DNA from: Sclerurus mexicanus
Lineage: Eukaryota > Chordata > Aves > Passeriformes > Furnariidae
Direction of reading: 5' to 3'
DNA length: 64,000 nt
NCBI GenBank assembly: GCA_013396755.1
Contig: VWZF01005181.1
Span: forward strand, 1,147,257 to 1,211,256
Each line of letters starts with the position of its first letter. Position 1 is the stretch's first letter. Shown here one piece after another: positions 1-13,000 of this stretch. The notes under the pieces are model-generated. The model saw nothing but the letters and a program-made list of their open reading frames with translations. It searched no databases and was not told the origin of the DNA. Made by a program: the position numbers and the translations under genes.

Positions 1-3000
1 AAACATCTTTCTTGGGCAGTACATGGGAGGTGGCAGCTGTCTGCGATGCTTTATGTTTGGACACTGTCACAGGAGCTCCTAAGGAGCCATCTGAGCTCTT
101 CTCAGTTTGGCAGGCTTTTTAAATAGGTTGGGTTTGGTAACATCACATGCAAAAATAGCACTGCTCATGGTAGTCTGACAATGTGTGTGATTTTTAGCAG
201 AATCTTAACTGAATGTTGTTTTTGTCTTGTAGGTTCCTGGGTGCTGATTGAATAAATATCAGTCTTTGACCCCTCTAGGTTGGTGTTCAAAGACTTAAGG
301 TATTTCCTTCCTGGTATTGTTCCTCATATTCATTTGAGTTATCTTTTTCAAGCTATTCCAAGGAGAAAGTGAAAGGGCATTGAAACATCCTACTTAGTCC
401 TAAAGGCCATTTAATCTTAAAGGCCATTATCCAGTTTAAACAGTGTTTTAACTACTGAGAATAAAACTCTGCAAACTAGAACAGATTTCCTCAGTCATTA
501 CCGTCTCCCCAGTAGTCAGAAAATCAAGTTATTTGAATATATGAAAGTGAGCCTATAGAGATGCTATCCTAGAGTTCAAAGTGTAATCATCCTCAGTGAC
601 TTCCATAGCAAGTCAGATTGTAAGCACAGTTGCAAAACAAAATAACCTTGGTAATAGAGAGTCTGTGATTGGAATTTAGCTGGTAACTTGGATGAGGCAC
701 TGAGCAAAACAGGACACAGAACAACCTTGGTGTTTATTGAGCACTCAGGGTTGGTGTGAATAAGTTAACATTTTTATGAAATAAAAATGAAAATAGCTAT
801 GAAAATTGGAGTGGCAATGTTTTTCTGGGTGTTTCGGTTTTTAGTTTAAATCACTATGGAAAAGTACTGCATTTTTTATGAATTCTTGTTCTGAGAATAA
901 ATTTGGTCATGCCTGCTGAAAAGTTACATAAATCATATTTTTGTTGTAAACAAGTCTTTGGAGAGGAACTGCAAAAGGTAACAGTGAGTCCACTCTCAGT
1001 TTTACCCTGTGTTTGAATATGAGATGCTGATGTGGTAGGCTATGATTTTTGAAGTCAGACATTGTCTGTGCTTTGAAGAGAGCAGCAGAAGAATATTTAT
1101 GAATAGCTGGCTGCTGTTTTCTGAACGTGCTTGTCCTTTACCTTTGTCTTTCCTTAAGCAGAATCAACCAATGCATCCTCTGTATTGCAAAGGGAGCCTG
1201 TTTGTGGATGGTTTTCTGCGTGCTCTCTCTGCCATCCTCTATGCCATACTACTAAAAACCAATGACCATTCATTGAATCAGTTTTCCCTTCAACACACTA
1301 TAAAAAAATGAGGCAATTTCCATTCCAGACCACCTTTCCTGAGGCCACTCACCCTCTTTACAGCACATTTCCTTGAGGTTCCTCCTGAATTGCTCTCATG
1401 CTCCTGGAACAGTTCAGTTCCCCTAAGCCATTTGCTGCATATTTTTGCGTACTGTGTTATGTTTGACCATAGTGAGGTGCTTGTCTGATAGCCATGGAGA
1501 ACTAAACAAAATAGTGTAGGTTTTTTTCTAGTATTATACTCCAGGGGTTGTTTCTGTAATCAGAAGTTTTTTCCACTGTAGAGAAATGCAGCCAGAAAGA
1601 ATACTTCTGCCAAGTGTGATTCTGGTTTTCAGTAGGATTACCTGTCCAGAGATTTTTTACTGATCTTGGTTAATTACTTCAGATTACTTTTGTTATTTAT
1701 AAAAACTCAGAACAAAGCGGTAGGGTAAGACAACTTAACTCGCAACCTTACTATAAAAAAAACAGGGTGTGTGATAACACCCATTCAATTCCAAAGTAGA
1801 TTTTTCAGTGCAAGGCTGAAGATTTGAGAAGAAAGAATATTATACAGACATATTTGTTTTTGGAAAGGTTAGTAACTGATTATCATCAGAGAAAGCATTC
1901 TTCAGCACATTCATCTTGGAAATGGCCATATATGAGAACACACAATGAGATCATATGAGTATGGGTTTTGCACAAAATCCAGCTGTTGAGATGTTCCCAA
2001 GATACCAGCAGCCAAAAAAAGCATACCAGTGAACAGGGATGTGAATTTCTGCCAGCAGGCAGTTTGGTGAAAGGGAGAGCAAACACAAGGATTAAGTCTG
2101 TTTTGGGAGGTGCTTTTTTGAGTTTGTTTTTGGTACAATCTTTCTGCATTGCTTTTTTGGACTGTTCAAATGCTTGGCAAAAGCAATAGTGATCCCACAG
2201 AGCGCACAGGGAGAAGGAACAGAATAAATAAAGGGTATGTGTCGACAGAGGACATATGTGCTGTGTGAAAAAGATCATATTGTTATTGGGCATGAAATCC
2301 TGCAGGATGGGCTGACGGAGGATATAGCTGAGCAGACACTTGGCAAAAATAGGAGTGTACTGGACTGCAGTCCCTTGGGACTTTACGTGAGACACAGAGA
2401 AAATTAAGTGGGGATTACTTCAGGGAACAAAAATAGGGTAGAAAACCCATTCTTGTAGGGAGAGGAAAGTGCCTTACCCTGAAGAGAAGGAAGTAAAAGA
2501 GAATAATCTCCACCCTGGGTTTAACACTGGTGGATGATGAAATCAGTGCAAGGTTTGTGAGTTCTGCCTGCCTGCCCCTGAGAGGATCTGTCTTCATTAG
2601 AGACTGTGGAGATTCCTTGAGCTATTAGCACAGGCTCAATTTCTGTCAGCTGTTCCTGGCCAGTTCTTGCTACCTGGAGGCTGCTAAACACCTTATGTAA
2701 AACGAGGCTTGTTGTGTGATCCATTCAGAAGAAGTCAATTATTTTCTTTCTTTTAATTCACTCAGTTTCTGGCTGCTGGGCTCAAAGAGCAGTTGAACGG
2801 ATGCAGAAACAGAATTTTATTACCGGGAGAGGTAGATTTCCACAGACCAGGTATGCAGCTTTTGGGCTGCTTCTCAGGGAAGCACAAGCTTGCTCTGCAA
2901 CCAGTACATCCATTTGCTGAACAGATGAAGGGTCTCTTGCAGTGGTGATTTCATGAGAATGAAGTAGACATTGCCATTTAAAGCTTTTGATAGTTACTGC

Positions 3001-5869
3001 CACATCCCTGGCAGTCTCCACAGAGCCTCTATCCCTCTGTTGTTTGTGGGGCAGATTCTGTTGGTGTTACAGGTCTTGTGGACCTCAGCCTTCGATGTGT
3101 GAATACCTTCAGGTTCTGTGCCAGTGCAATCCCCTCTTTAGTCTGTTATATATCACCTTGTACTAGTGTTTATTATCTTGATTTGCAAGGGACATCAAAA
3201 AGTGTGAAGTTCTCTTGCTATTGTCATAAAGGCATAATATTTGCAGCTGTTAAAAAAACCCATACCAGATGGCTCACAGTGTGAGGTACCATCAAGATCA
3301 GCTCTGTCTCTGTGCCCTCCCCGGAGAAATTAAGAAGTGTATGTGTCATGGAGCAGACAACTCTGCTCCTTCTTCAAAACAATACATTTTGTACTACTCC
3401 TAAAGCCAATAGTGAGTCAGCTACAGGAATTGACTCTCTGATGTCATCTCCGTGCCAGCACACTAGGCTGGATTCTGTTTGCCAGCATTAGGTAAGCATC
3501 AGATGGCTTCAGGCTGTTTTCAGTCCGTGGCTTCAGCTTCCTGAGCACTCATCTGCAAGGAAACTGAATCAGAAAGCTGAAGGGAAAGGTGGGTCACATG
3601 GAATATTAGTGAATTATGTGGTTTTGTATTTTTAACTAGTTATGTCCTTTCATTTGACAGATTTCAGGCATTTTATGAAGGCTGGCCATGCTTCAGGAGC
3701 CCCCTATGAAATACGGTATGTAGCGTGCGTACCCATTTTAGAGAAATGAAACCTTTGACCTAGCAAATCTGGATTAAATATACTCGCAGCTAAATTAGTG
3801 ACTCAGGAATAGGCTCTTGACTCCCAGTCATGTATTGTACACATGGTGATCCAATAATATGTGCTATATTTTCTATTATAGAAGGCTGTGTCCCTTTGCT
3901 GTTGCAACTTTACGTCCACCCATTTGAGTCACATAAAAATGTGAAATAGATCTGTGAGTCCATGGCGGATAATATTCGAGGAAAATAATACTCATGGGGG
4001 AAGTACTTGATTATTCCCAAATTAGAATTACTCATCTAGTGTCTTTAACAGATCAGTTTTACAAACCACACCAATTAAATGAGATAATTACTTGAAACCG
4101 AACCAACAGTTTCATTCTGTGAAGGAGCAGTTAATATCTGAGAAGCTATTCATCTGTTGAATAGCACCTTGCTGAACACGAGACATGACAAACAGCAGTA
4201 TAACAGAGGTTTGTTACTTAACAGCTCTGTACCTTTCTCCATTAGGGAATGCATCAGCCACGTATGTCAAACATTTGAATATGGGTAATATTTGCCATAT
4301 GAGTGGAGATATGTAACAAAACGGAGAAACAGCTGGAAATAAATCCCATTTTTGATTGCTATTCTCCTTTTCTCTTAATTACCACAAAGTCAAGGAAAGG
4401 TGCAAAGGGAAGGACGACTTGCCAGAGAGAAAAGCCAAGCTAATGACTCTACTGCCATTCCTCTGAAAATTTACAGCACATGTATAATTTTTCAGCCAAT
4501 GCACTAAAAATCCCTGGTTAAGACTCTTTTGAAAATACATGTATCAGAGAATACACAACCCTCTAGCAGGATGGTAGTAGTTCCTTTGTTATTACAGATC
4601 ACTCACATCTTTAGCTGCAATTTTTCTTCAAGCACGCTTCCGATACCTGCTTCCAAGCAGAGAATGAGCAAGAATGTGTATGAATTTTTTCATCCTGCTG
4701 CTTGTGTAGTTAATCACATGATGGATCCTGTCCAACAGGATTCCCCAACAGTGCAGCTAGTTATTACTGTATGGTACTGACTTGTCACCTCTCTAATTCC
4801 AGCTGCAAAACTGCATTAAAAGACAACTTAAATACTTTCATAATGCCACTGCTTAATAAGAGGGTTTGTGGTAGTTGCCGTAGGGAAATTGTGTAACCAT
4901 AAGAAGGAAGAGAAGTGCCCATGAAAAAATGTACATTAAAACTTGATCCAAGGCATGAAAAACCATGTGAGAGTATGAACAAATAAACAGATTAGCACAC
5001 TTCACAAACTCTGGAGGCAGGGCATTAATTCCAATTGTTAAAAAACAGATGTGAACTCAACTGTTGTCCTCCACTTCTTATTTTTAAATCTTTTCTAATG
5101 AGATCCTTAGAGCGCAGCTGGTTCTATGTGTGTTGGGGGGGGAGGCTCATAGTGGTTACACCTGCTATTAATTTGCTGCATCTGCATGCCTGATTTAGTT
5201 AGTGTTAAGGATGAAACAAGAATTAGCACTTGAAGCAGCATCCTTGTAGGAAATTGGGATGGCATGGATGCTGTTTTAAAACATCAGTTTTTAGGACATC
5301 CTTCCTTTCTGTAAGAGACCAGTTGGCTCTAAGTAAGTTAAAATATCTATTACAATATTCTGTCTAGATGTAGTAAAATGCTTTAGATTATCTGTCCCAA
5401 CTGTTCTTTAATTCAGATCCACCACTGTAATTCATTGTAATAACAGAAATATTATGTCTTAATGCACATGCTAATCTCTGTCATTTTGTGGTTTTTATTT
5501 CTGAAAATACTGTTTCTTCCTTCTATTTTTTGCCATTTACACAATAACGAAGTGATAATTTTTTGCTTCACAGTGGTGAAAAAACGTGGAAGGGGACTGG
5601 AGGGCTCATTGCATGTGTTCAAGGAGTACAAAGCATCAGAGGTGAGGAGAGAGGAGCCAATTGAATCGTCAGGATGCTATAAATAACTCCAGAGTAATCT
5701 CTTCCCCTTATCACTAGGAAAGTGAGCTCGGAGAAGCTGATAAAGCAAAAGCCTGTGGTTTGAATTTAGAAGAAATTAAAGTAGTCTAGCGTGCGCACAG
5801 TGTTCTGCTGGTGTTAGACGCCAAGTCCAGGAAATGACTGGCTGGGAGGGACTGGATTGCATAGCTCTG
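1..5869. other. No gene recognised
   Basis: AT-rich non-coding sequence. Open frames are short and match no family I know. A TTGTAG|GTTCCT acceptor-like site and an AATAAA near 250 could be the tail of a gene lying to the left, but that is too little to call. Confidence 0.6.
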
Positions 5870-6200
5870 ATGGAGCTCTGGAGGAGAACGTGGGAGCAGG
5901 CGGAGGGAGGCGAGGGGGTGGGAGCAGCCCAGCAGAAGGGCGGGGAAGGGGCACGGGGAGCGGGCTGGCGAGCACAGGTAAATGTGCCCCGGGAGCTGCC
6001 TCCCAGGGGGCCAGTGAGGCGATCTGTTTCTGGCCACCAGGTTACCCCGGGGGCCGCTCCGTCCCCCGCCCCGTCTTTGGCTTCGTTTTCCTCTCCCCAC
6101 GATAGCGCTGGGCAAAGCTGTGGGTGTGCCCAGGTGAGCTGGCCGCGGCGCAGCGTGAACTGCAGCCGAGAGTTCAGTGTTTTAATTAGCCCCAGCGGGA
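5870..6200 (+). promoter_or_regulatory. GC-rich island, candidate promoter/first exon of the downstream + strand gene
   Basis: A locally GC- and CpG-rich block stands out in AT-rich surroundings and contains a GC box (GGGCGGGG near 5938). Possible donors are ACAG|GTAAAT at 5977/5978 and CCAG|GTGAGC at 6133/6134. Neither gives an ATG-initiated reading frame that joins correctly to the phase-2 exon at 18198, so any first exon here would be non-coding. The link to the enzyme gene 12 kb away is inference. Confidence 0.4.
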
Positions 6201-8526
6201 GGGGAGGGAAGGGGATTTAGGTCAAGGTGCGTCTCGCACAGAGTATCAGACCCCGTTGTACTTGACCTTGAGCGTGCTCAGTCTGGGAGGAAGCAGAGCA
6301 GTTCAGTCCGTGCGGATGCTGAGAGGGGCTGGTGTGTGGCACCCCGGCAAAACATGGATTAATGTTCAGGAACCATCCTCTGTTCCTCAGTGCTGTAGGA
6401 TATCTAAGCAGTGACATGTCAGGCACCTTTGAAGGCTTTTTAAGCCTCTGAAAGGATCATGTAGTAGTTACCTACCAACTGTGGCAAATCAGAATCTGTT
6501 AGTGAAAATCAATTTAATTACGGTAATACTTTGGAATGATACAGTGCCACTGTGATGTCCTAATGTCCAGATGGATAAAAAGCCTGGTGTCAGTGACAAT
6601 ATAGGGTATCTCATGTTATTCAAAGATATCCAGATACAGTCTTTGATCATTAATATAATTTTGTGAGGTGGCTTAGAATAGATTATTGGTCACTTTCATG
6701 TATCTGCAATGCTAATCCACTGCCTCTGCATGTATTAAAAATGTCACCCTGCCATTGAAACTGAGATAAGCAGGATATCCCAGAGCTAAATACCCCAAAT
6801 AGCAACAGAAAATGTTTTGTTGGTTCTTATCGGTTGTTTAGTCTCAGTAGTAGAAAATGTGCTTTTTTTTTTTGTAACAGGAAAGCATAAGTTTTGTGCT
6901 GGAGTTCCTAGTTTTTGTCCATCTGATGCTATTGGTTCAGTGTCTTCAAATTAAACCTTTTTTGGATATAAATACTTTTTGGAGGAGATAATTGTTGGAC
7001 CTCTAATGTAAACTTTTGCTCTGCGTCTTGAGAAATATCTCATCCTTTCTGCAAAATTTTTACCTGATAAACAGATACGGTCTGTCCCACATAGTAACTT
7101 TAGACAAAGCATACCTGTACTTCCCTCTTGCACCAGCAAATATGTTGTCTGAATTGATGCCTGCCCTTTCTTTCAACCACTGCAAAATATAGCTTGAGGA
7201 AGCTAAATCCATTTCCACTGATTTCAATCTACCTTGTCAGCCTTTTCTCAGCTCCCTAGAGATAACAAATGGGAATGTGACATTTCACTGCCGTAAGTCT
7301 GCTGCTATCTGACAAATACGAACACTGGGGGCTGAAACTGTGGTCTGCTCTATGAATACTGATTTATCAAGAATCTGAGATGGAAGTTAAATCAGTATCC
7401 TAAATTAGAAGGAAATGTGAAGCTTTTTGGTGTCTTTTTTTTTTAATTGGCAATTCTTTATGATTTGTCTGTATGTATTTGTCCATAGTGATTATCATAG
7501 TGGTTTACCACTGCATTTGCATCAATACATTGCGTAATCCTAAATTATCATTTTGGTTTTCTGAGTCGCTATTCTCTGAGAAACTTTCATTGCTTTTCTT
7601 GGCTTAACTGCACACTGCCTCCACCCTCTTTCCTTCTGCAACTGAACAAATTCTGTACAGAATTCTCTGCTTTGGATAGACTATCACTTCCCACCCATGC
7701 TGTTCTCACCGAGGTTGGAAATGTTATTAATTCAATTTAGTGTGGGGAAAAACTTGGCTAACCCTTCAAAACAATCTTTCAAGTCCCGTAATTCAATAAA
7801 GTCCTTATTTACAATGGCAATAGCTGTTTTTCCCAGTGCTGTCCAAACTGAGTTCTCTCATGTTACAAGAGAACGAAGCATTGTTTTCCATTTTCACAGC
7901 AAAATGGTCCCATTTTATTATTCAGTTTGGGAAAAATGCAGCATAACATTGTTTAAAAGGTTTCCTACTAAAAGAAGCAGCTGTTATTTTCCACGTTACG
8001 CTATCGTTTAATGGCTTTTGTGCCAGGGACTGAGGGAGGGGAAGGCAGGCAGTCATATACAGCCTGATGAGTGTAAAACTGTTGTTTTGAAACTTGGATT
8101 TTCCCTTCTTTCCAGTCCTAATCATTGCTAGTTCTTACACACCAACATATGAGCACCAAATTTCAATTTTCTGCGTTGATTAAAGTGTGTGGTTTATTTC
8201 TTTCTTTGTACTCAAATAATGTTGCATGATGAAGTGGTTAAAACCACTTCTCAATAACTGCCATTTCAGATCTATACAGTGCTCCTGACCAAGGTGGTTT
8301 TACTGAGGTCTCAGTTAGGTTTGTGTAAAGCTGTGTAGATATGAACACTGATTTCCTTGAACAAACACACAAAGTGCAAGTGGTGGCAGTATGGAAGTTG
8401 TAAATGAAACCTTTGGAAAGCTGTACAGCACTGAGGCATTGGCTGTCTTTCCTCAGGACCACCAAAGAGCATCTGGGAGGAAGTAATAAACTCTAGATTT
8501 AAAAAGAAATGTCTTCTGGGGCAACC

Positions 8527-8908
8527 TGTAACTTAGTGTTGTCCTGGATGGTTTCATGGCATTTGTGTTGGATATCACTTGATCATACCAGCAATGCAGT
8601 TATATCTTACTTGTCTCCTCCTTCTCCCCATATAAAAGTCAAAGCTGAAAGGTAGTTTTTCCTTCCTGCAGTAATTGTGGTGTTTTTCAAAGCACTGTGA
8701 ACAGGTCTGAAAGTNCGTAACTTAGTGTTGTCCTTGATGGTTTCATGGCATTTGAGTTAGATATCACTTGATCATACCACAATGCAATTATATCTTACTT
8801 ATGTCCTCCTTCCCCCCATATAAAAGAAAAACTCAAAGCTGAAAGGTAATTTTTCCTTCCTGCAGTAATTGTGGTGTTTTTCAAAGCACTGTGAACAGGT
8901 CTGAAAGT
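8527..8908. repeat. Direct duplication of about 190 bp around a single N
   Basis: 8527-8714 and 8717-8908 are the same sequence (GTAACTTAGTGTTGTCC at the start, GAACAGGTCTGAAAGT at the end). They differ by roughly ten substitutions and a few short indels, and an N at 8715 separates them. This could be an old tandem duplication or two unmerged contig ends/haplotypes. Confidence 0.9.
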
Positions 8909-10021
8909 GGTAAGGGCTTTGAATGAATGTTTGACATGGGCCTGAATCTACCACAGAAGTTTCCAAATATCCTTTTTCCCTAGTGGGCTGCTTATTTGGG
9001 AGTATTTTAGAAGGACAGCGATTCAGTGCTTCATGTACTTCTGTCCTGCAACAGCTTGGTGAATTTTTTTCCAACTGCTTGATCAAATGGTCCCAGAAGT
9101 TCTTTTCCTCATTCTGCATAGTCTGTGAGTGTCAATCACAAATCAGAACATCATTTGTGAGGAACTGAGTTCATGCCAAGACTTGAGCACATCAGTCTGG
9201 ACTCCCAGACACCCAAAAGCTAGGCTTTGCTGTTTTCACTGCTTTTGAATTCCATTTCTTGCCCAGCATTGCAGTTCAGATATGTTATGAACAAGGTGGT
9301 AACTCCATTTGCCTTCTCTCTGTGCTTCAAGGCAGCAGTGAATTTGGCCTGGATTCAACTCCGGTGCAGGGCTGCAGGCGCTGGCAGCAGCCAACTGCAT
9401 TTTGTCTTGTCGCTTCTGGCAGCAACATGCTGCTGGCTTGTGGACGTTTGTAGCACATGGCATGACCACAACCTGCACATCCACCACCTGGAAAGAGAAG
9501 AATAAAAGGGTTTTGGGTGGGAGAAAGTGGAAAAAATTGTGAATCTGGGGTTTCATCAGTACTGATGAAGTCAGGGGAACGTGGGCCTACCTGCCATGCC
9601 AGTGTAGGGAAGACCAGCTCAGACTTTTCTAGACATCCAAAAAGACTATTTGATCATTTATTCTGACTCTCACATATAAGTCAGAATATAGTATTTCTCA
9701 TGACACCCTGTGGGGAGGATTGGATCACAGCTGGAGTTAGATTTTATGATGTGTCTGCTCTCTGTTTTGAAGATTAAGATTTTGTATGCTATCAGCAGAA
9801 AGCAGAGGGTAGTGAGAGACCACTCATCCTGCAAGGTGTCACCTGATCCATCTCCTAGCAGCCTGGAGCCTGTGTTCCATCAGGACTGTATTCTCAATGT
9901 GAGTTAACACAAAAGGATGCCCTGCCCCATCCCTCCTGCCCAGCCATACTGCATCTGGAATTGTGGCTCTGCCTTTGCTAGCACTCTCTCAGGGTAATGA
10001 AAAAGAGATTTAGATGGGGTT

Positions 10022-10055
10022 TTATATATGCATATATACATATACACACATATGT
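10022..10055. repeat. Alternating TA/CA simple repeat
   Basis: TATATATGCATATATACATA followed by TACACACATATG. A low-complexity alternating purine-pyrimidine tract. Confidence 0.75.
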
Positions 10056-13000
10056 TGCTAGTGTTTTCCCTAGATTGTCTTTTCTATCTGTATGATCTAG
10101 ATATCTATGTTTTTCTGCTACAAGGACTTGTGCCAAGAGAAGTCCCAAACGTTTTAATCAGTTTCTGCTGTGCCTCAGTCATGAAGATCCCTGTCCCTCG
10201 GTGCTGCCTTAAAGGATCCCTGCAGAGACCCAACCACCACAAACCTGGCATCCCTTTCTCGCCGCTCTGCCCATCCCTGATGCTGCCTGACGCTCCTTTG
10301 CAGGCCCTGCAGCAGGTCAGGATCATGGTCCACAGCTAAGCTGTAAGTAACTAAAGCTTCAAGTGTCCTGCTAACAGAGTGTCACCCAAGCATAATCCAG
10401 GCCCTGACTCAAATTGGCAAGGACAGGTTGGACTCTGAAATAATCTCTTTAAATAGCAGCAGCCATCTCTTTCAAAGGCACTTCCCCCCCCAGCCAGTGC
10501 TGAGAGCTGCTTACAGCACGTTACCAGTTATTTCCCACCCAGGCAGTGCTGGGCTGACATTTCTCACAGGCAAGTGTGTCCCCTGCCAGCAGTCTCCCAG
10601 CTTTGCTTTGCACCAGGAATTACAATGAATTTTGCAGCACAGTTTCTCTACTTCAGAGTGTTAAAAACCAGAAGTCCCAGGGACCGCTCCAGGGAAGATG
10701 AAGACTACGACCCTTTCTGGCAAAGGTTGGAGAATATTGCTGTCTGACTTAGAGCTAGAGTGCTCCTTTATCTCCCTCAGGGGTCATGGTCAGCCCTCGG
10801 GGTGCACCCAGGGCCAGGCCCATGGACATGACAACCCCTGGACCCCTCTTGCCTCCTTATGGTGTCGTAGTTGGAGTTCTGCTTCACCTCGTGGTTTATT
10901 TAGTCGCTATGCTATATAGGTAATGCTTTCTTTTTCCTTTCCTTACTTTCTGGAAAAAAAGTTAAAAAATAAACAGGAAATTGTTTGTAATTTTTCAGTA
11001 TTTCCTAGGGTTCTGTGGGTGTGAGTTGCTCTTGGAGTCATCCACTAGAAGTGGAGATTTGAACACTTTCAGCCTGTGGAGTTCAGCTTTTTTTATTCCT
11101 TCATGAGTATGGTATCAGAAATAAGGCTAGACAGGCCAATGGACTCCTGATGATTTAACTTGGGATAGCCTGTGTCAGATCCTGTTATTACAGGTGTTCT
11201 GTGGTTGTCTTTGTTATGGTGCTTATGGTCATCTTGAATTCCTGTTTTCAGGCTTGGATTGTGCAGATGGAATTCAGGAGTCCTTTAGTGCCCTTGTGTA
11301 GCATGAGCTGAGAGTGTGCACGCACAAGGCATGGTTCTGTTGTGCAACCTCATTCTTAACCTTTTGCACAGTTGTTTTCTCCCCCAGTTTTATTTTCTGG
11401 ACACCACTAGCGAGAAATCAACCTGGTTTTGCCAGATGTAGTACAAACAAGGGACAATTCTCTTTTTCTGCATCCCCCAATAGTCACAGATGTTGCTAAT
11501 ATTTAAAACACAAATTGTTTCAGTGGGTTAAGTGCTGTTAATAAACCCTCATGGAACACCAAAGACGAAGACAAGATCCCAGTTCTGCACTGCAAAAATG
11601 GCTTGCCCAATGTCACACATGATATGACCTGTTCTGCAGTGAACTGGGAATCTTAAACCAGTCCCTTCAGCACAGGACCACTCTTTCCTCTAGTTTGGTT
11701 TATGCAATTTGTTCTTTATTACAACTGAATCATGGAGATGTGTTAGTCACCAGAAAAACCTCTAAACTCAGAACATATTCAACTTAGGAAAAAAATTGGA
11801 TTACTTGAAGAGTTTTGGCTGCCAATCTGTGTACAGTGTTTGATAGTGATCATTAGATATTCACAGCTGTGAATGTTCTATAAGAACTTCTGAGAGGCAT
11901 GTCTGTGTGAGGGTCAGTTGATTACCTCTGCTTCAACACCTTCCACGAGGGGTGGCCTTCTGAGTTGTTCTTGCTTTCAGACTACTTTTTCTAATGTTAT
12001 GTATTTAGCAGCTTGCCATTGCCAGCAATAAGCAATGACATTTATGTAGCATGTACAGAAGACTGGCAATGAACTATGACCACAAATGAAGGTAGATGAA
12101 GTGCTAGGCTCAGACTCAGGCTCTGGTAGATCTGACTTACTAAAAGTAAGGAGAGATTTTATCAGAGGTGATAATGTAGCTTGGTTATTCCTTGCTTGAG
12201 CCTGAGCTTTCTTTGTATTTGTTACTGGTGTAGCATCACATGGTTTTGTCAGCCTCGTCTATGGTGAGTAGAGTTATGAGGGTCTGCTCCATCTTAAGAC
12301 TTGGTCATTATGCACCTGTCTGCTGGATGGTCCCAGTGCATACACTTTTGTCATACAGACTAGTTCATAAGCCCTGATCTGTTTGTCTTTAAGACACTCT
12401 GATAAGTCACTCTGCGGAAGTCTTAGGCGAGTCACTCGATCTGTCTGTGCCCCAGTTTCTATCAATAAAGTTGAGCTAATATTTGCTGGATTTACCTTCC
12501 TGTTTAGAGGAATATGTTGGTGAGTCCTACGTGATATAGGAACAATCACTTTGCATAGGGTTTGGGCAGATGTCACACATGCATTTTAAATTTCCATCCT
12601 CTGTGTGCCAGTGGTTGGAGTGATACAGTCTTGTGTGGGTGTTTCTAAGTACTAGTGTTACACAAAATACTGATAATTCAAGAAAGTAGTGTTTGAGTGC
12701 AGTATTGTCTTTGATCTGTTTTAACTGTAATATGAAAGAGAGATCTAGCATGTTTTTTCCCTGTGCCTGCGGAAGTTTACTTGTCAGTAAACTATAGTGC
12801 TGTGCAGGGCACTCAGACACTCTACAGTGTCCTGGCAGTGAAGAAGGTATCTGTTATGATGCTCCTTGCCATTTTTATCTCAGCAAGCCTCAATTTTTCT
12901 ACCATTTGTCTTTCATAAAGTCCTGCTTCTACAAGTTGCTGAGATCCTTTTAAGAATTGCTGGTATTGCAGCATTTGAATGTGCTTGGGGACACGGAAAG

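Noticed and set aside
5834..6220. A 128-codon frame (MTGWEGLDC...) in the GC-rich island
   Set aside because: Composition-driven. It does not join in phase to the enzyme exon at 18198 from either candidate donor, and no family is recognised.
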